Shown: positions 9,012-16,988 of the stretch, piece after piece
How positions within the stretch are numbered: position 1 is the first letter of the stretch
Layout of the letters: each line of letters begins with the position of its first letter
DNA from: Kordiimonas pumila
GTDB lineage: Bacteria > Pseudomonadota > Alphaproteobacteria > Sphingomonadales > Kordiimonadaceae
Direction: 5' to 3'
NCBI RefSeq assembly: GCF_015240255.1
Contig: NZ_CP061205.1
Location: 620,001 to 684,000 of the forward strand
DNA length: 64,000 nucleotides
The notes under the pieces: model-generated
The model's database searches: none
What the model saw: the letters and a program-made list of their open reading frames with translations, nothing else
Told to the model about the DNA's origin: nothing
Program-made: the position numbers and the translations under genes

Positions 9012-9923
9012 TTGGACATTGAAGAACTACATACATTTATAGAAGTTGCTCGTATAGCGAGTATTTCTGCGACCGCGCGGCGGCTTGGCGTGGCGAAATC
9101 CATTGTTAGCCGCCGGCTTTTAAAGCTTGAGAATGAACTTGGCGTTCAGCTTCTTTTGAGGACCACGCGAGGCGTAACCCTCACAGAAGCAGGGGCAACA
9201 TTTCAAGATCATGCTATGAAAATTGTAAACGAAATTGATACAGCCAGAGAAAGGATCCTACCCACGGGTGAATTATGTGGCAGCTTACGAATCGCTATGC
9301 CACTTACGTTTGGCCCGGATCAATTTGCGCCAGTACTTGCACAACTGGCACAAACCCACCCACAGCTCAGCATTTATTCCTCCTATACAGATCGTCATAT
9401 AGATCTCACGGCTGAAGGCTTTGATTGCGCTATCCGCCTTGGTCATCTTAAAGATTCAAACTTGATCGCGAAACGTATTGGGCCGATTTATGGAACGCTG
9501 GTCGCGAGCCCGGCCTATATTCAAGAGCATGGCGCACCAGAAACACCGGAAGAGCTGATCACCGACCACCAAGCCCTGATGCAAGGGACAGAAAGCTGGA
9601 AATTCATACGGGATGGGCAAATCATCTCGGTTAATCCACAAGGACGTTTTAAAGCGGATAACGGCACCGCATTGCTTGCTGCCGCAACCGCAGGACTTGG
9701 CGTTGCCTACCTACCAGATGGCCTAATATATGAATGTTTGACCTCAGGGACGCTTGTACCCGTTATGAAACGTTACCCGGTACCCCCATCTGGGGCATAT
9801 ATTGTGCGCCCACCGGGGCAACACCCCTCACGCAAAATAAAAGCCCTCACAGACATATTCATAAAGTTTTTTGAACAATCCCCACATCTTGCTTGCGATG
9901 CGTCTAATGAAACTGCCGAATAA
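9012..9923 (+). CDS. LysR-family transcriptional regulator
   Basis: A 303-residue protein starting at TTG 9012, with AGGA eight bases upstream. The winged HTH is at residues about 1-60 (LHTFIEVARIASISATARRLGVAKSIVSRRLLKLENELGVQLLLRTTRGVTLTEAG). The periplasmic-binding-like effector domain starts at about residue 90 (GSLRIAMPLTFGPDQFAPVLAQLAQTHP). The arrangement matches the CrgA/DsdC-like subgroup often linked to quinone or electrophile stress genes. It is divergent from the YcaC-like gene, with a palindrome between them, and precedes azoR, pirin and antiporter genes on its own strand. The effector is unknown. Confidence 0.92.
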   Translation: MDIEELHTFIEVARIASISATARRLGVAKSIVSRRLLKLENELGVQLLLRTTRGVTLTEAGATFQDHAMKIVNEIDTARERILPTGELCGSLRIAMPLTFGPDQFAPVLAQLAQTHPQLSIYSSYTDRHIDLTAEGFDCAIRLGHLKDSNLIAKRIGPIYGTLVASPAYIQEHGAPETPEELITDHQALMQGTESWKFIRDGQIISVNPQGRFKADNGTALLAAATAGLGVAYLPDGLIYECLTSGTLVPVMKRYPVPPSGAYIVRPPGQHPSRKIKALTDIFIKFFEQSPHLACDASNETAE

Positions 9924-10184
9924 AAATTTCCTCACTTTCGGAAGAAGGCTCACTATTTATCATAGACAAAAAACGTACATTTATGCGCGCGCCAGAATAA
10001 AATATGGAAAACCTGAATTTTTATGACGCCATATTATCTAGGAACTGCAGCTCTTAGATGGCAAATACAGCGTTCCTACTTTAGCAACGCTGATTGCCGC
10101 ATTGCCGCACTAGTGTAGCCACAAAGAGAAAGCCATATTGTCTGCATATACAAACCATTAAACCTAAACAAAAAAGAGCAGGCA
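9924..10184. other. Intergenic region before the azoreductase gene
   Basis: 261 bp between lysR and the azoreductase gene. No gene, RNA or strong terminator was recognised. It likely holds the promoter of the azoR-pirin-antiporter group. Confidence 0.4.
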
Positions 10185-10778
10185 ATGTCAAAACTTCTTC
10201 ATATTACAGCAAGTATTCGCGGTGATAAATCTATCTCCCGCACTTTGAGCCAGAAGCTCGTGCAAAAACTTTCAGCGGATACAGACTTTCAAATTATCGA
10301 ACGTGACTTAAGCAAAAATGACCTGCCCTATGTCAGTGAAAGCCGGTTTTCCGCCAATAGCACACCAAAAAATGAGCGTACGCAGGAACAAAAAGAGCTG
10401 TCTGTTATCGCAGATACACTGATAGAAGAGCTACAAGCCGCAGACATTATTGTGCTTGGTATTCCTGTCTATAACTTTGGTGTTCCTGCAGTCTTTAAAG
10501 CTTGGGCCGACCTTGTTGCACGTACAGGCACTACATTTAAATATACAGAAACAGGCCCTGTTGGCTTGCTACAAGGCAAAAAAGCTTACCTTGTCCTCGT
10601 TTCTGGCGGCATGCCTATAGGGGGCGATATTGATTTTATGAGTCCTTGGGTGAAATTTTTCCTTGGCTTTTTAGGGATCAAGGATGTTGAAATGATTACG
10701 GCGGATGGAATTATGGGGCAGGATGGCGAAGAGAAAATCCAAAAAGCCCACGAAACAATTGATAATCTGGCAGCGTAG
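10185..10778 (+). CDS. azoR: FMN-dependent NAD(P)H:quinone/azo oxidoreductase (AzoR-like)
   Basis: A 197-residue flavodoxin-fold enzyme, the size of E. coli AzoR (201). The N-terminal LLHITASIRGDKSISRTLSQKL is the FMN phosphate-binding loop. IPVYNFGVPAVFKAWADLVARTGTTFKYTETGPVGLL matches the AzoR block holding the FMN isoalloxazine contact and the substrate loop, and LVLVSGGMPIG the later FMN contact. Such enzymes reduce quinones, azo dyes and nitro compounds with two-electron transfers in the cytoplasm. It heads a row with pirin genes and a CPA2 antiporter downstream of a LysR regulator, which fits a quinone or electrophile response. Confidence 0.9.
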   Translation: MSKLLHITASIRGDKSISRTLSQKLVQKLSADTDFQIIERDLSKNDLPYVSESRFSANSTPKNERTQEQKELSVIADTLIEELQAADIIVLGIPVYNFGVPAVFKAWADLVARTGTTFKYTETGPVGLLQGKKAYLVLVSGGMPIGGDIDFMSPWVKFFLGFLGIKDVEMITADGIMGQDGEEKIQKAHETIDNLAA

Positions 10779-10811
10779 TATTTATGCGCCCAATAATAAA
10801 GGAAGACATCA

Positions 10812-11726
10812 ATGAGTTGGTTACCCTGCGCTGACCCTGATGTAGATTTAAATGCCCCGGAGAGTGTCGAAATGGCTATTCTGCCGCGAACAGGGGACAT
10901 CGGTAATTTTGAAGTTCACCGCGCACTGCCCTTTAAAGAAAAACGCATGGTCGGGCCGTTTATTTTCTGGGATCAAATGGGGCCGGGGGAGTTTTTAACC
11001 GGACAAGGCGTAGATGTGCGCCCACACCCGCATATCGGGCTTTCCACTGTTACCTATTTGTTTGATGGCACAATGGATCACAAAGACTCGATCGGTAATG
11101 ATATGCGCATCGTACCGGGAGATGTAAATTTAATGACCGCCGGATCGGGCATCGTCCATTCCGAGCGTACAGGCCTTGATATCCGGCAAAAACCCTCCAG
11201 CCTTTACGGTATTCAAAGCTGGTTAGCGCAACCATTAAAGCACGAAAATGGCAGCCCTGCTTTTAGCCACACTGAAAAACAAGATTTGCCGAGCTTTGAT
11301 GAAAGTGGCTTAAAGGGCCGCGTTATTCTGGGCGAATTTTCAGGTGTGAGCTCTCCCGTACAAACACAATGGGATACGCTTTACGTCGATTTTCACTTAG
11401 AAAACGGCGGACAGGTGCAAATTCCCAATACGACGGAAGAACGCGCGCTTTATGTGTTGTCCGGCCAGATTGAAATTGGCGGCGTAACCTATGATCCGCA
11501 GCGAATGATGGTGCTGCGCCCCGGTGATACAGTAACAATCAAGGCGCTTTCGCCCGTCCATATGATGCTCCTTGGCGGCGCCGCAATGGACAGCAAACGC
11601 TATATCTTCTGGAACTTTGTTGCTTCTAGCAAGGAGCGGCTGGAACAGGCTAAAGAGGATTGGCGCGAAGGCCGATTTGATAAAGTGGCAGGCGATGACA
11701 AAGAGTTTATTCCCTTACCTGATTAA
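10812..11726 (+). CDS. Pirin-family protein (bicupin)
   Basis: A 304-residue protein of the pirin family. The first cupin holds the metal ligands in RPHPHIGLSTVTYLFDG and MTAGSGIVHSERT (His, His, His, Glu pattern), followed by the GIQSWLAQP stretch. The second cupin has RALYVLSGQIEIGG and RPGDTVTIKA. Residues up to about 25 are an N-terminal extension relative to short pirins, and an internal ATG (MAILPRTGDIG) is a possible alternative start. Pirins bind iron or nickel; some are quercetinases, others redox-sensing regulators. The gene is 33 bp after azoR and just before a second, broken pirin gene. Confidence 0.92.
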   Translation: MSWLPCADPDVDLNAPESVEMAILPRTGDIGNFEVHRALPFKEKRMVGPFIFWDQMGPGEFLTGQGVDVRPHPHIGLSTVTYLFDGTMDHKDSIGNDMRIVPGDVNLMTAGSGIVHSERTGLDIRQKPSSLYGIQSWLAQPLKHENGSPAFSHTEKQDLPSFDESGLKGRVILGEFSGVSSPVQTQWDTLYVDFHLENGGQVQIPNTTEERALYVLSGQIEIGGVTYDPQRMMVLRPGDTVTIKALSPVHMMLLGGAAMDSKRYIFWNFVASSKERLEQAKEDWREGRFDKVAGDDKEFIPLPD

Positions 11727-11745
11727 CCCTGTTTGAGACAAAGCA

Positions 11746-12559
11746 ATGAACAACAAAACTATCACACGCGTTAACCGCGCAACAGGTGGACATTGGGTCG
11801 GTGACGGCTTCCCCGTCAACACTTTGTTTTCCTACCACACGCAAGGGCAGGATATCAGCCCCTTCTTGCTGCTCGACTATGCCGGACCGGCTGAGTTTGA
11901 GCCTTCCGAAAACCAGCGCGGTGTTGAGGTTCACCCGCATCGCGGGTTTGAAACTGTGACCATCGTCTATCAGGGCGAAGTGGAGCACAGCGATAACGCC
12001 GGAAATAAAGGTAAGATCGGCCCGGGTGATGTGCAATGGATGACCGCTGCCCGCGGCATCTTGCATGAGGAAATGCACGGGCGCGACTTTGGAGATGATA
12101 CAACTTTGGGTCAATTTGCCCGCTGCCGATAAAATGAGTGATCCGCATTATCAGGAAATCCTGAATAGCGATATTCCTGTAGTGAATTTACCCAACAAAG
12201 CAGGCTGCATACGTTTGATTGCTGGCCAATATGACGATCAAAAGGGCGCGGCTAAAACATTCACCCCCATCAATTTATGGGATATGCGCCTAAACGCCGG
12301 AAATGCTGTAACGTTAAAGGCGCCTGAAAGCCACAACGTATCCCTGCTAGTTTTGTCGGGCGCACTCTTAGTCAATGACGAAACGCTCAAAACAAAAGAA
12401 CTGGCGCAACTCACCCGTGAAGGCGATGCCCTTACGCTGGATATTCGAGAAGAGACCATTGCTCTTTTCATGAGCGGTGAGCCAATAGATGAACCCATTG
12501 TCGGTCATGGTCCTTTCGTTATGAACACGCAGGATGAAATCCGTACCGCAATTCGGTGA
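11746..12559 (+). pseudogene. Second pirin gene, split by a frameshift
   Basis: From ATG 11746 the frame encodes a pirin N-terminal half (VEVHPHRGFETVTIVYQGEVEHSD, MTAARGILHEEMHGRDF) and stops at 12132. The rest of the pirin (LEMIQLWVNLPAADKMSDPHYQE onwards, to residue IRTAIR before the stop at 12559) is in the next frame, overlapping from 12065. Family alignment from memory suggests that a few residues between HGRDF and TLEMIQLW are missing. This would fit a small out-of-phase deletion between two ACTTTG copies. Both halves keep good pirin sequence, so the break is recent, or it is a sequencing error. It sits 19 bp after the intact pirin gene and is about 45% diverged by eye, not a tandem copy. 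Confidence 0.8.
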
Positions 12560-12624
12560 TTATGCCACCGGAAAATTTTAAAAAGAGATATACTGTGCAA
12601 CACTATTTCTAAAAGGAGATTGTT

Positions 12625-13842
12625 ATGCCGCACCATTTTTTTGAAATTGGTAGCATCGTTTTATTAGCTGCGCTTGCGGCTATATTTTTAAGCCGGTTAA
12701 AGCAACAGCCGATGATAGGCTATGTCCTTGCCGGTTTAATCATTGGCCCGGCGTTCCTAAGGTTGGTCAACGATGAAAAAGAAATTTCCTTTATTGCCGA
12801 AATCGGCGTCATTCTTCTTTTGTTTATTTTGGGCATGGAGCTGCCTCTAAAATCTTTTCGTCAAAGCTATAAGGTTGCGCTGCCTGTCACCTTTTCCCTT
12901 GTTCTCTTAAGTCTTGGCATTGTGTTTGTAATAGGCCTTTTTGTAAGCCTGAGTTTAGAACAAACAATTGTCTACGGCTTTATCATTGCCCTTAGCAGCA
13001 CAGCGGTTGCCGTCAAACTCCTTGAGGATGTTGATCTCTTATCCAAAGGCACAGGGCAAATCGCGATCAGTGTTTTAATTGCACAAGACCTTTTATTTGT
13101 GCCAATGATTATGATTACAAACGCCATGGGAAATGAAAGCGGCATAGACATCATGTTTGTGCCAAAAATTGCGGCAGCAGTTGCTGTTCTCATTGCACTT
13201 ATTGCTTTTTTATCAAAGAAAGAGAAAATCCATCTCTTATTTCACAAAAGGATTGAAAAGCATAAAGACCTTATTCCGGTTGCCGCGCTAGCATGGTGTT
13301 TCGTCGGGGCGGGCCTATCAGAGTGGGCAGGACTGTCGCCTGCCTATGGCGCGTTTTTGGCTGGCCTAATTATCGGCAACAGCTATTCCAAAGAAAAAAT
13401 CATGCCACAAATCGAGCCTATGCAAAGTGTTCTACTTATGGTGTTCTTCCTTTCTATCGGAATGCTGATTGACCTGAATGTTATTGCAGACAACGCGACC
13501 CTAATATTCATGTTACTGTTTGGAGGGCTTGTATTCAAAACAACCGCCTGCATTTTATTATTGAAGTTTTTTCTTCCCGAAGACCGCTGGAGATGCAGCT
13601 TTGTTACGGGACTCACAATAAGTCAAATTGGTGAATTTTCCTTTATTCTCGCAGCAGCAGCCCTTGGAAACGAGATTTTCAGTGATGAGAATTATAAGAT
13701 TATTGTTGCAGTTATCGCGCTAAACCTTGCCTTCAGCCCTTTATGGTTAGCATTTTTAAGACGTTTTGTGGAAGTGGCCTATAGCAAAAAACTTGCAACC
13801 TCCCTCGGAAGCGCTTTACGCATAAGCGCCTTTTCCAAATAA
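12625..13842 (+). CDS. CPA2-family monovalent cation:proton antiporter (KefB-like, no RCK domain)
   Basis: A 405-residue membrane protein with about 12-13 hydrophobic segments covering its whole length. The start ATG 12625 has AAGGAG seven bases upstream. The family motifs are KQQPMIGYVLAGLIIGP (first re-entrant region), SSTAVAVKLLED and the QDLLFVPMI ion-binding region of Na/H exchangers. The TrkA-N/RCK C-terminal domain of KefB and KefC is missing, so this is the short antiporter form. Its position behind azoR and the pirins recalls the link between glutathione- or quinone-gated K+ efflux and electrophile stress, where cytoplasmic acidification protects the cell. That role is inference; the ion is not shown by sequence. 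Confidence 0.88.
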   Translation: MPHHFFEIGSIVLLAALAAIFLSRLKQQPMIGYVLAGLIIGPAFLRLVNDEKEISFIAEIGVILLLFILGMELPLKSFRQSYKVALPVTFSLVLLSLGIVFVIGLFVSLSLEQTIVYGFIIALSSTAVAVKLLEDVDLLSKGTGQIAISVLIAQDLLFVPMIMITNAMGNESGIDIMFVPKIAAAVAVLIALIAFLSKKEKIHLLFHKRIEKHKDLIPVAALAWCFVGAGLSEWAGLSPAYGAFLAGLIIGNSYSKEKIMPQIEPMQSVLLMVFFLSIGMLIDLNVIADNATLIFMLLFGGLVFKTTACILLLKFFLPEDRWRCSFVTGLTISQIGEFSFILAAAALGNEIFSDENYKIIVAVIALNLAFSPLWLAFLRRFVEVAYSKKLATSLGSALRISAFSK

Positions 13843-13888
13843 GAATAAAATCTCTCAGGGCACAAGCTACCTTTCAAGCCTGACGGGT

Positions 13889-14060
13889 TTAGTCTTTCTC
13901 GACCCCAAGCACTTTGGGCGATTGCTTGCTTTTCCGGACATTGATAACCGATGTATCAATCATGTCCTTCAAATGCGCCGCATAGTGTTTTTCGATCATC
14001 TCGACTGACGTTCGACAGTTATTCGCGATCTGGTAAATGTCTGCTCCTTCGACCATTTGT
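13889..14060 (-). pseudogene. C-terminal fragment of a tyrosine recombinase (phage-type integrase)
   Basis: On the minus strand the frame ending at TAA 13889-13891 reads VEGADIYQIANNCRTSVEMI and then EKHYAAHLKDMIDTSVINVR. This is the end of a site-specific recombinase: the I-A-N-N-x-x-T-S-x-x-M-I-E-x-H-Y pattern with the catalytic Tyr. Everything upstream of this, including the Arg-His-Arg residues, is absent. The fragment is joined to an IS3 orfA head at the shared bases near 14055 (TCGAAGGAG). It is too short to act. Confidence 0.7.
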
Positions 14061-14250
14061 AATACATGCTTTGGGCAAGGCCTTCGCGGCGATACAGGTC
14101 TGCAATCGAGGTCTCTCGGCTCAGCCCTTCAAGGACGATCCATATCTTCTCCTCAGCGGAATAGATCTTCCTCGTAGCTCTACGTATGTTTTTAACTGTT
14201 TGATCAGCAGCTGACTTGCTGCTCCCAGAACTAGTGGATTTAGCTTTCAT
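14055..14250 (-). pseudogene. 5' fragment of an IS3-family orfA (HTH transposase subunit)
   Basis: From ATG 14250 (AAGGAACGAAGA just upstream) the sequence reads a Ser/Lys-rich leader, then RKIYSAEEKIWIVLEGLSRE and ADLYRREGLAQSMYYKWSKE, the HTH of IS3 orfA proteins. After KWSKE the homology stops and the sequence becomes integrase DNA in another frame, giving a 15-residue nonsense tail. No orfB is present. This is the head of an insertion sequence cut by a deletion whose other end is in an integrase gene. Confidence 0.75.
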
Positions 14251-14385
14251 TCTTCGTTCCTTACGTCACTTCAAATGAAATCAAAATCCTTTCTTATGCA
14301 ATCCCTAACTTTGGTTCCATAGGGCCTGACGGGGAACAATACCGAATGGCAGAATATAAAAGGTGCCATAGTTGACCAAGATTAT

Positions 14386-14850
14386 ATGTTTCATGAATTT
14401 AGTGTTTATGAAGGTCAGTTGAAGTTGGCCGCAGAACAGGCAAGTCATATAAAGTCACTTGTGCCTATTTTAGTTAACTATGAAGATTGGTTGGAGTGGT
14501 GTAATCGTGAGGAAAAAGACCTAACAGGCTTGCCTGTAAGAGAGTATGCTAACTTCTTGTTCAATATGGAATGCAGAAAAGTGTTAGATAATGCATGTGA
14601 GGCTAATGACCAAATTATCAAGAGTGCTTATATTGCTGTAACTACCTCAGAGATAGGTCTAGATAAAGCCAATGATTTATCAAGTTTAGCGCTTATTTAT
14701 GAAGGCATAGATAGTAGTTCTGTTATCGAATTGGTTAGTGATGCAAGAATTTTTCACGAACATGCTTTGGCACTTGCTTCTGCCTATGCAGCTGCGAAAA
14801 ATGTCTCTCAGGTATGTTGGTACCGAGACAGGATATACTGTTGGTATTAA
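14386..14850 (+). CDS. Hypothetical protein, 154 residues
   Basis: I do not recognise this protein. It is predicted mostly helical, acidic, without signal peptide or membrane segment, with composition that looks genuinely coding (few rare residues until the end). It is more AT-rich than its neighbours. No strong ribosome site precedes ATG 14386. The last ten residues (WYRDRIYCWY) look unnatural, and the frame may have been cut short by rearrangement. It lies directly beside integrase and IS3 debris, so it may be cargo of a lost mobile element. Confidence 0.45.
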   Translation: MFHEFSVYEGQLKLAAEQASHIKSLVPILVNYEDWLEWCNREEKDLTGLPVREYANFLFNMECRKVLDNACEANDQIIKSAYIAVTTSEIGLDKANDLSSLALIYEGIDSSSVIELVSDARIFHEHALALASAYAAAKNVSQVCWYRDRIYCWY

Positions 14851-15546
14851 GCGAGTTATATGCTTAGCTAGTAGTTGGAGAGCAAGGAGTTGGTCCCCCT
14901 GCGGCCCCTATTTGGTCCCCAAGGTGAAATTGCATGATGAATAAGCATATTGTAAAAACAGAAATAGCCGCGTAAGCTATTGCTTCTACGGCTTTTTTTG
15001 GTGGTGCCCTGAAGAGGAGCCTATCTCCCCTATAAAAATCAATATAATCAAATAGTTACGGGTCGTCAATTGCTACCACGCAGCACGCATAGTTACACAT
15101 TTCATAGCACCCTTGGATCCGTGCTTTAGATTATGTTTTTTATCTTATCCAGTATGATGAAAAATTGGTTATGGGGCGTCGGCTTGCCTACCTGTACACC
15201 TCAACTTCAAAGGAAGAGTTTCTGCCATCCCTGCGCCTGCGTTGTAAAAGGGAGTTTTGGAAACGATTTAAAACGTAGGTGGCGGAGTCGGAGGATCGGA
15301 AACCTAGTATATGATAAGATATAAAATATTGTAACCTAATGACTTTAGGCAAGTTCAGCATAGCCGATCAATATATTTGTACTGCCCCTGCCTTTTTATA
15401 ATACACGTGGAATGCTGGGCTACCCCTTTCGTTAAATTGGTGGCGGGAAGGCAAAGCCGGTTTTTGGGTGTAGGATAGAGTGAAACATTGAGAATTTTCA
15501 GGATTGCGTATCACGGCAATCTGTTTTGCGGCATATTGGAGTACCT
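14851..15546. other. Non-coding stretch with two TTGGTCCCC copies
   Basis: About 700 bp with no gene I can support. It contains TTGGTCCCC at 14890-14898 and 14912-14920, a terminator-like hairpin at 14966-14999, and otherwise AT-rich sequence. It may be the decayed end of a mobile element. The end should hold the promoter of the hydrolase gene. Confidence 0.5.
14966..14999 (+). terminator. Rho-independent terminator-like hairpin
   Basis: AGCCG and the later CGGCT form the base of an imperfect stem around a GTAAGC-TATT-GCTTC centre, followed directly by seven Ts on the plus strand. It lies 115 bp after the orphan ORF. Confidence 0.6.
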
Positions 15547-16839
15547 ATGTTTTCTATAAGACTTTTCAGTATCGTGTTTTGTATCTCAGGGGCGTTAGGC
15601 ACGTTTTCTGCTCGTGGCTTTGAGGTGCATGAGGCCGCCGCTGAAGTCCCGTGGCCGCAACACATTGGTCCATATGCAACGGGCACCAGGATAGAAGACT
15701 GGCGGCATGTTTTTGAGGATGGTTCAGAAGTTCGTTTTAAAATGCAGCTTTGGTATCCGGCATCTGTCAATACCACTGCATGCAAGCGCGCGCCATACTT
15801 TCAAAGTATTGAAAATAAACGAATTATTGAGAAAATCGGCAAAATGTTTGGCTTCCAGAGTGATGTTCTGAAGCCGCTGACCCGACTACAAACAAACAGT
15901 TGTCAGGATGCACCTATCCTGATGGGTAAAGCCTTCCCGCTGGTTATTTTCAGCCATGGTTACTGGATGTATCTGCAGCAGAATACAGCCTTGATGGAAA
16001 TGCTGGCGTCCAGTGGGTATCTTGCTGTAAGTATTGCACATTCTGGCGATTCCCTTCCGGTTTTTCTCGCAGATGGAACAGTGATAGATACTGTGCCATA
16101 TGAGGGTGACGGTGCGTCCTCTGCGGAAGAGGCGTTCTGGAATGGTTCTGATCACGCCGCCCGTACAGCGGCCTACCTCGGATTTATGGAAGCTATAAAA
16201 GACCAGCGTATTACCCATAGTCTCCACATATGGCAGCGCGATATCGTCGCTGTTCTCGATGACCTTGAAAGTGGGGTTTCAGGTGCATTTCTCAACGACA
16301 GTATTGACTTTGAGAAGGTTGCTTTTGCGGGCATGTCTTTTGGGGGCGCAACGTCTGCAGCGGCTTGTCACCATGAGCTTCGATGTAAGGCCGCCATCAA
16401 TCTGGACGGGTTTCAGTATGATGCCAGATTATATGACACCGAGATGCGTACTCCGTTCCTTCTTATGAATAAGGACTGGGTTTTGTATGACGCTGATGAG
16501 TCCCCACAATCACCTGACTTTAATGCAAGTGACTATTTTTATGAGCCTCTGACCATGGCTGGTAATATTCCTGATATATATAGAGTACGGGTGCGTCTGA
16601 CACGACATATAGACTTTACTGATCTTGCGCTCATTAAAGACATCGGCGCTACAGGTGATATATTTGGTGATTTGGCAGGTCCTCTGACGCTGGAAAGTGT
16701 GAATCGCGCTGTCTTGGCTTTCCTGGACCATTATGTGCGGCAGAAAGATAATGGATTCCCGGAAAAAACACTGCGCCATTACCCCGGCCTTGTGTTGCGG
16801 GATGCGGGGGCGGTAGCCCGTTGGAAAGCTTCTCAGTAG
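15547..16839 (+). CDS. Secreted alpha/beta hydrolase, platelet-activating-factor acetylhydrolase-like
   Basis: I place the start at ATG 15547 (430 residues) because GGAG lies seven bases upstream; a TTG at 15526 is less likely. Residues 1-23 are a signal peptide (FSIRLFSIVFCISGALGTFSA). The alpha/beta-hydrolase core shows FPLVIFSHGYW (oxyanion region) and the nucleophile elbow GMSFGG, with Ser about residue 264. RLTRHIDFTD may hold the His. The layout fits the PAF-AH/dienelactone-hydrolase-like group, which cleaves short acyl esters. It stands 149 bp before a siderophore-type TonB receptor and the acylase, so an ester-containing siderophore or lipid may be its substrate; that is inference. 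Confidence 0.8.
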   Translation: MFSIRLFSIVFCISGALGTFSARGFEVHEAAAEVPWPQHIGPYATGTRIEDWRHVFEDGSEVRFKMQLWYPASVNTTACKRAPYFQSIENKRIIEKIGKMFGFQSDVLKPLTRLQTNSCQDAPILMGKAFPLVIFSHGYWMYLQQNTALMEMLASSGYLAVSIAHSGDSLPVFLADGTVIDTVPYEGDGASSAEEAFWNGSDHAARTAAYLGFMEAIKDQRITHSLHIWQRDIVAVLDDLESGVSGAFLNDSIDFEKVAFAGMSFGGATSAAACHHELRCKAAINLDGFQYDARLYDTEMRTPFLLMNKDWVLYDADESPQSPDFNASDYFYEPLTMAGNIPDIYRVRVRLTRHIDFTDLALIKDIGATGDIFGDLAGPLTLESVNRAVLAFLDHYVRQKDNGFPEKTLRHYPGLVLRDAGAVARWKASQ

Positions 16840-16988
16840 GCATAAAGATACTTTTCGATACCAATTTGGACATAGTTTTTTCTAAAATGTACAAAACACG
16901 GGCAGAGTGCAAAGTAGGTGCATAGGTCTTGTGGAAACATGACCCTGTTAGAAAGCCGAACAACTTACAATAAGGAAGGATGGTTTTG

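Larger units (their letters stand above)
13878..14333. repeat. 10-bp direct repeat flanking the integrase/IS3 debris
   Basis: GCCTGACGGG occurs at 13878-13887 and again at 14324-14333, immediately either side of the chimeric integrase/orfA remnant. It could mark an insertion or deletion event. At 10 bp, chance remains possible. Confidence 0.4.

Noticed and set aside
13811-13829. Small hairpin GCGCTT/AAGCGC at the end of the antiporter gene
   Set aside because: It lies inside the coding sequence, the stem is only 6 bp and the following T run is interrupted; too weak to call a terminator.
14890-14920. Two TTGGTCCCC copies as an attachment site
   Set aside because: Only nine bases, 22 bp apart, with no matching copy found at the comM edge; recorded only as part of the non-coding stretch.
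14990-15030. Possible tRNA 3' end on the minus strand (GGGCACCACCA-like end)
   Set aside because: No T-arm GTTC motif, anticodon stem or D-arm can be built upstream of it, so it is not a tRNA gene.
15133-15324. 63-residue plus-strand ORF between the orphan ORF and hydrolase
   Set aside because: No ribosome site, no protein-like pattern and basic, Cys-rich random composition.
16840-16988. Fur box upstream of the siderophore receptor
   Set aside because: No convincing 19-bp palindrome of the Fur type (or RirA-like site) could be seen by eye.
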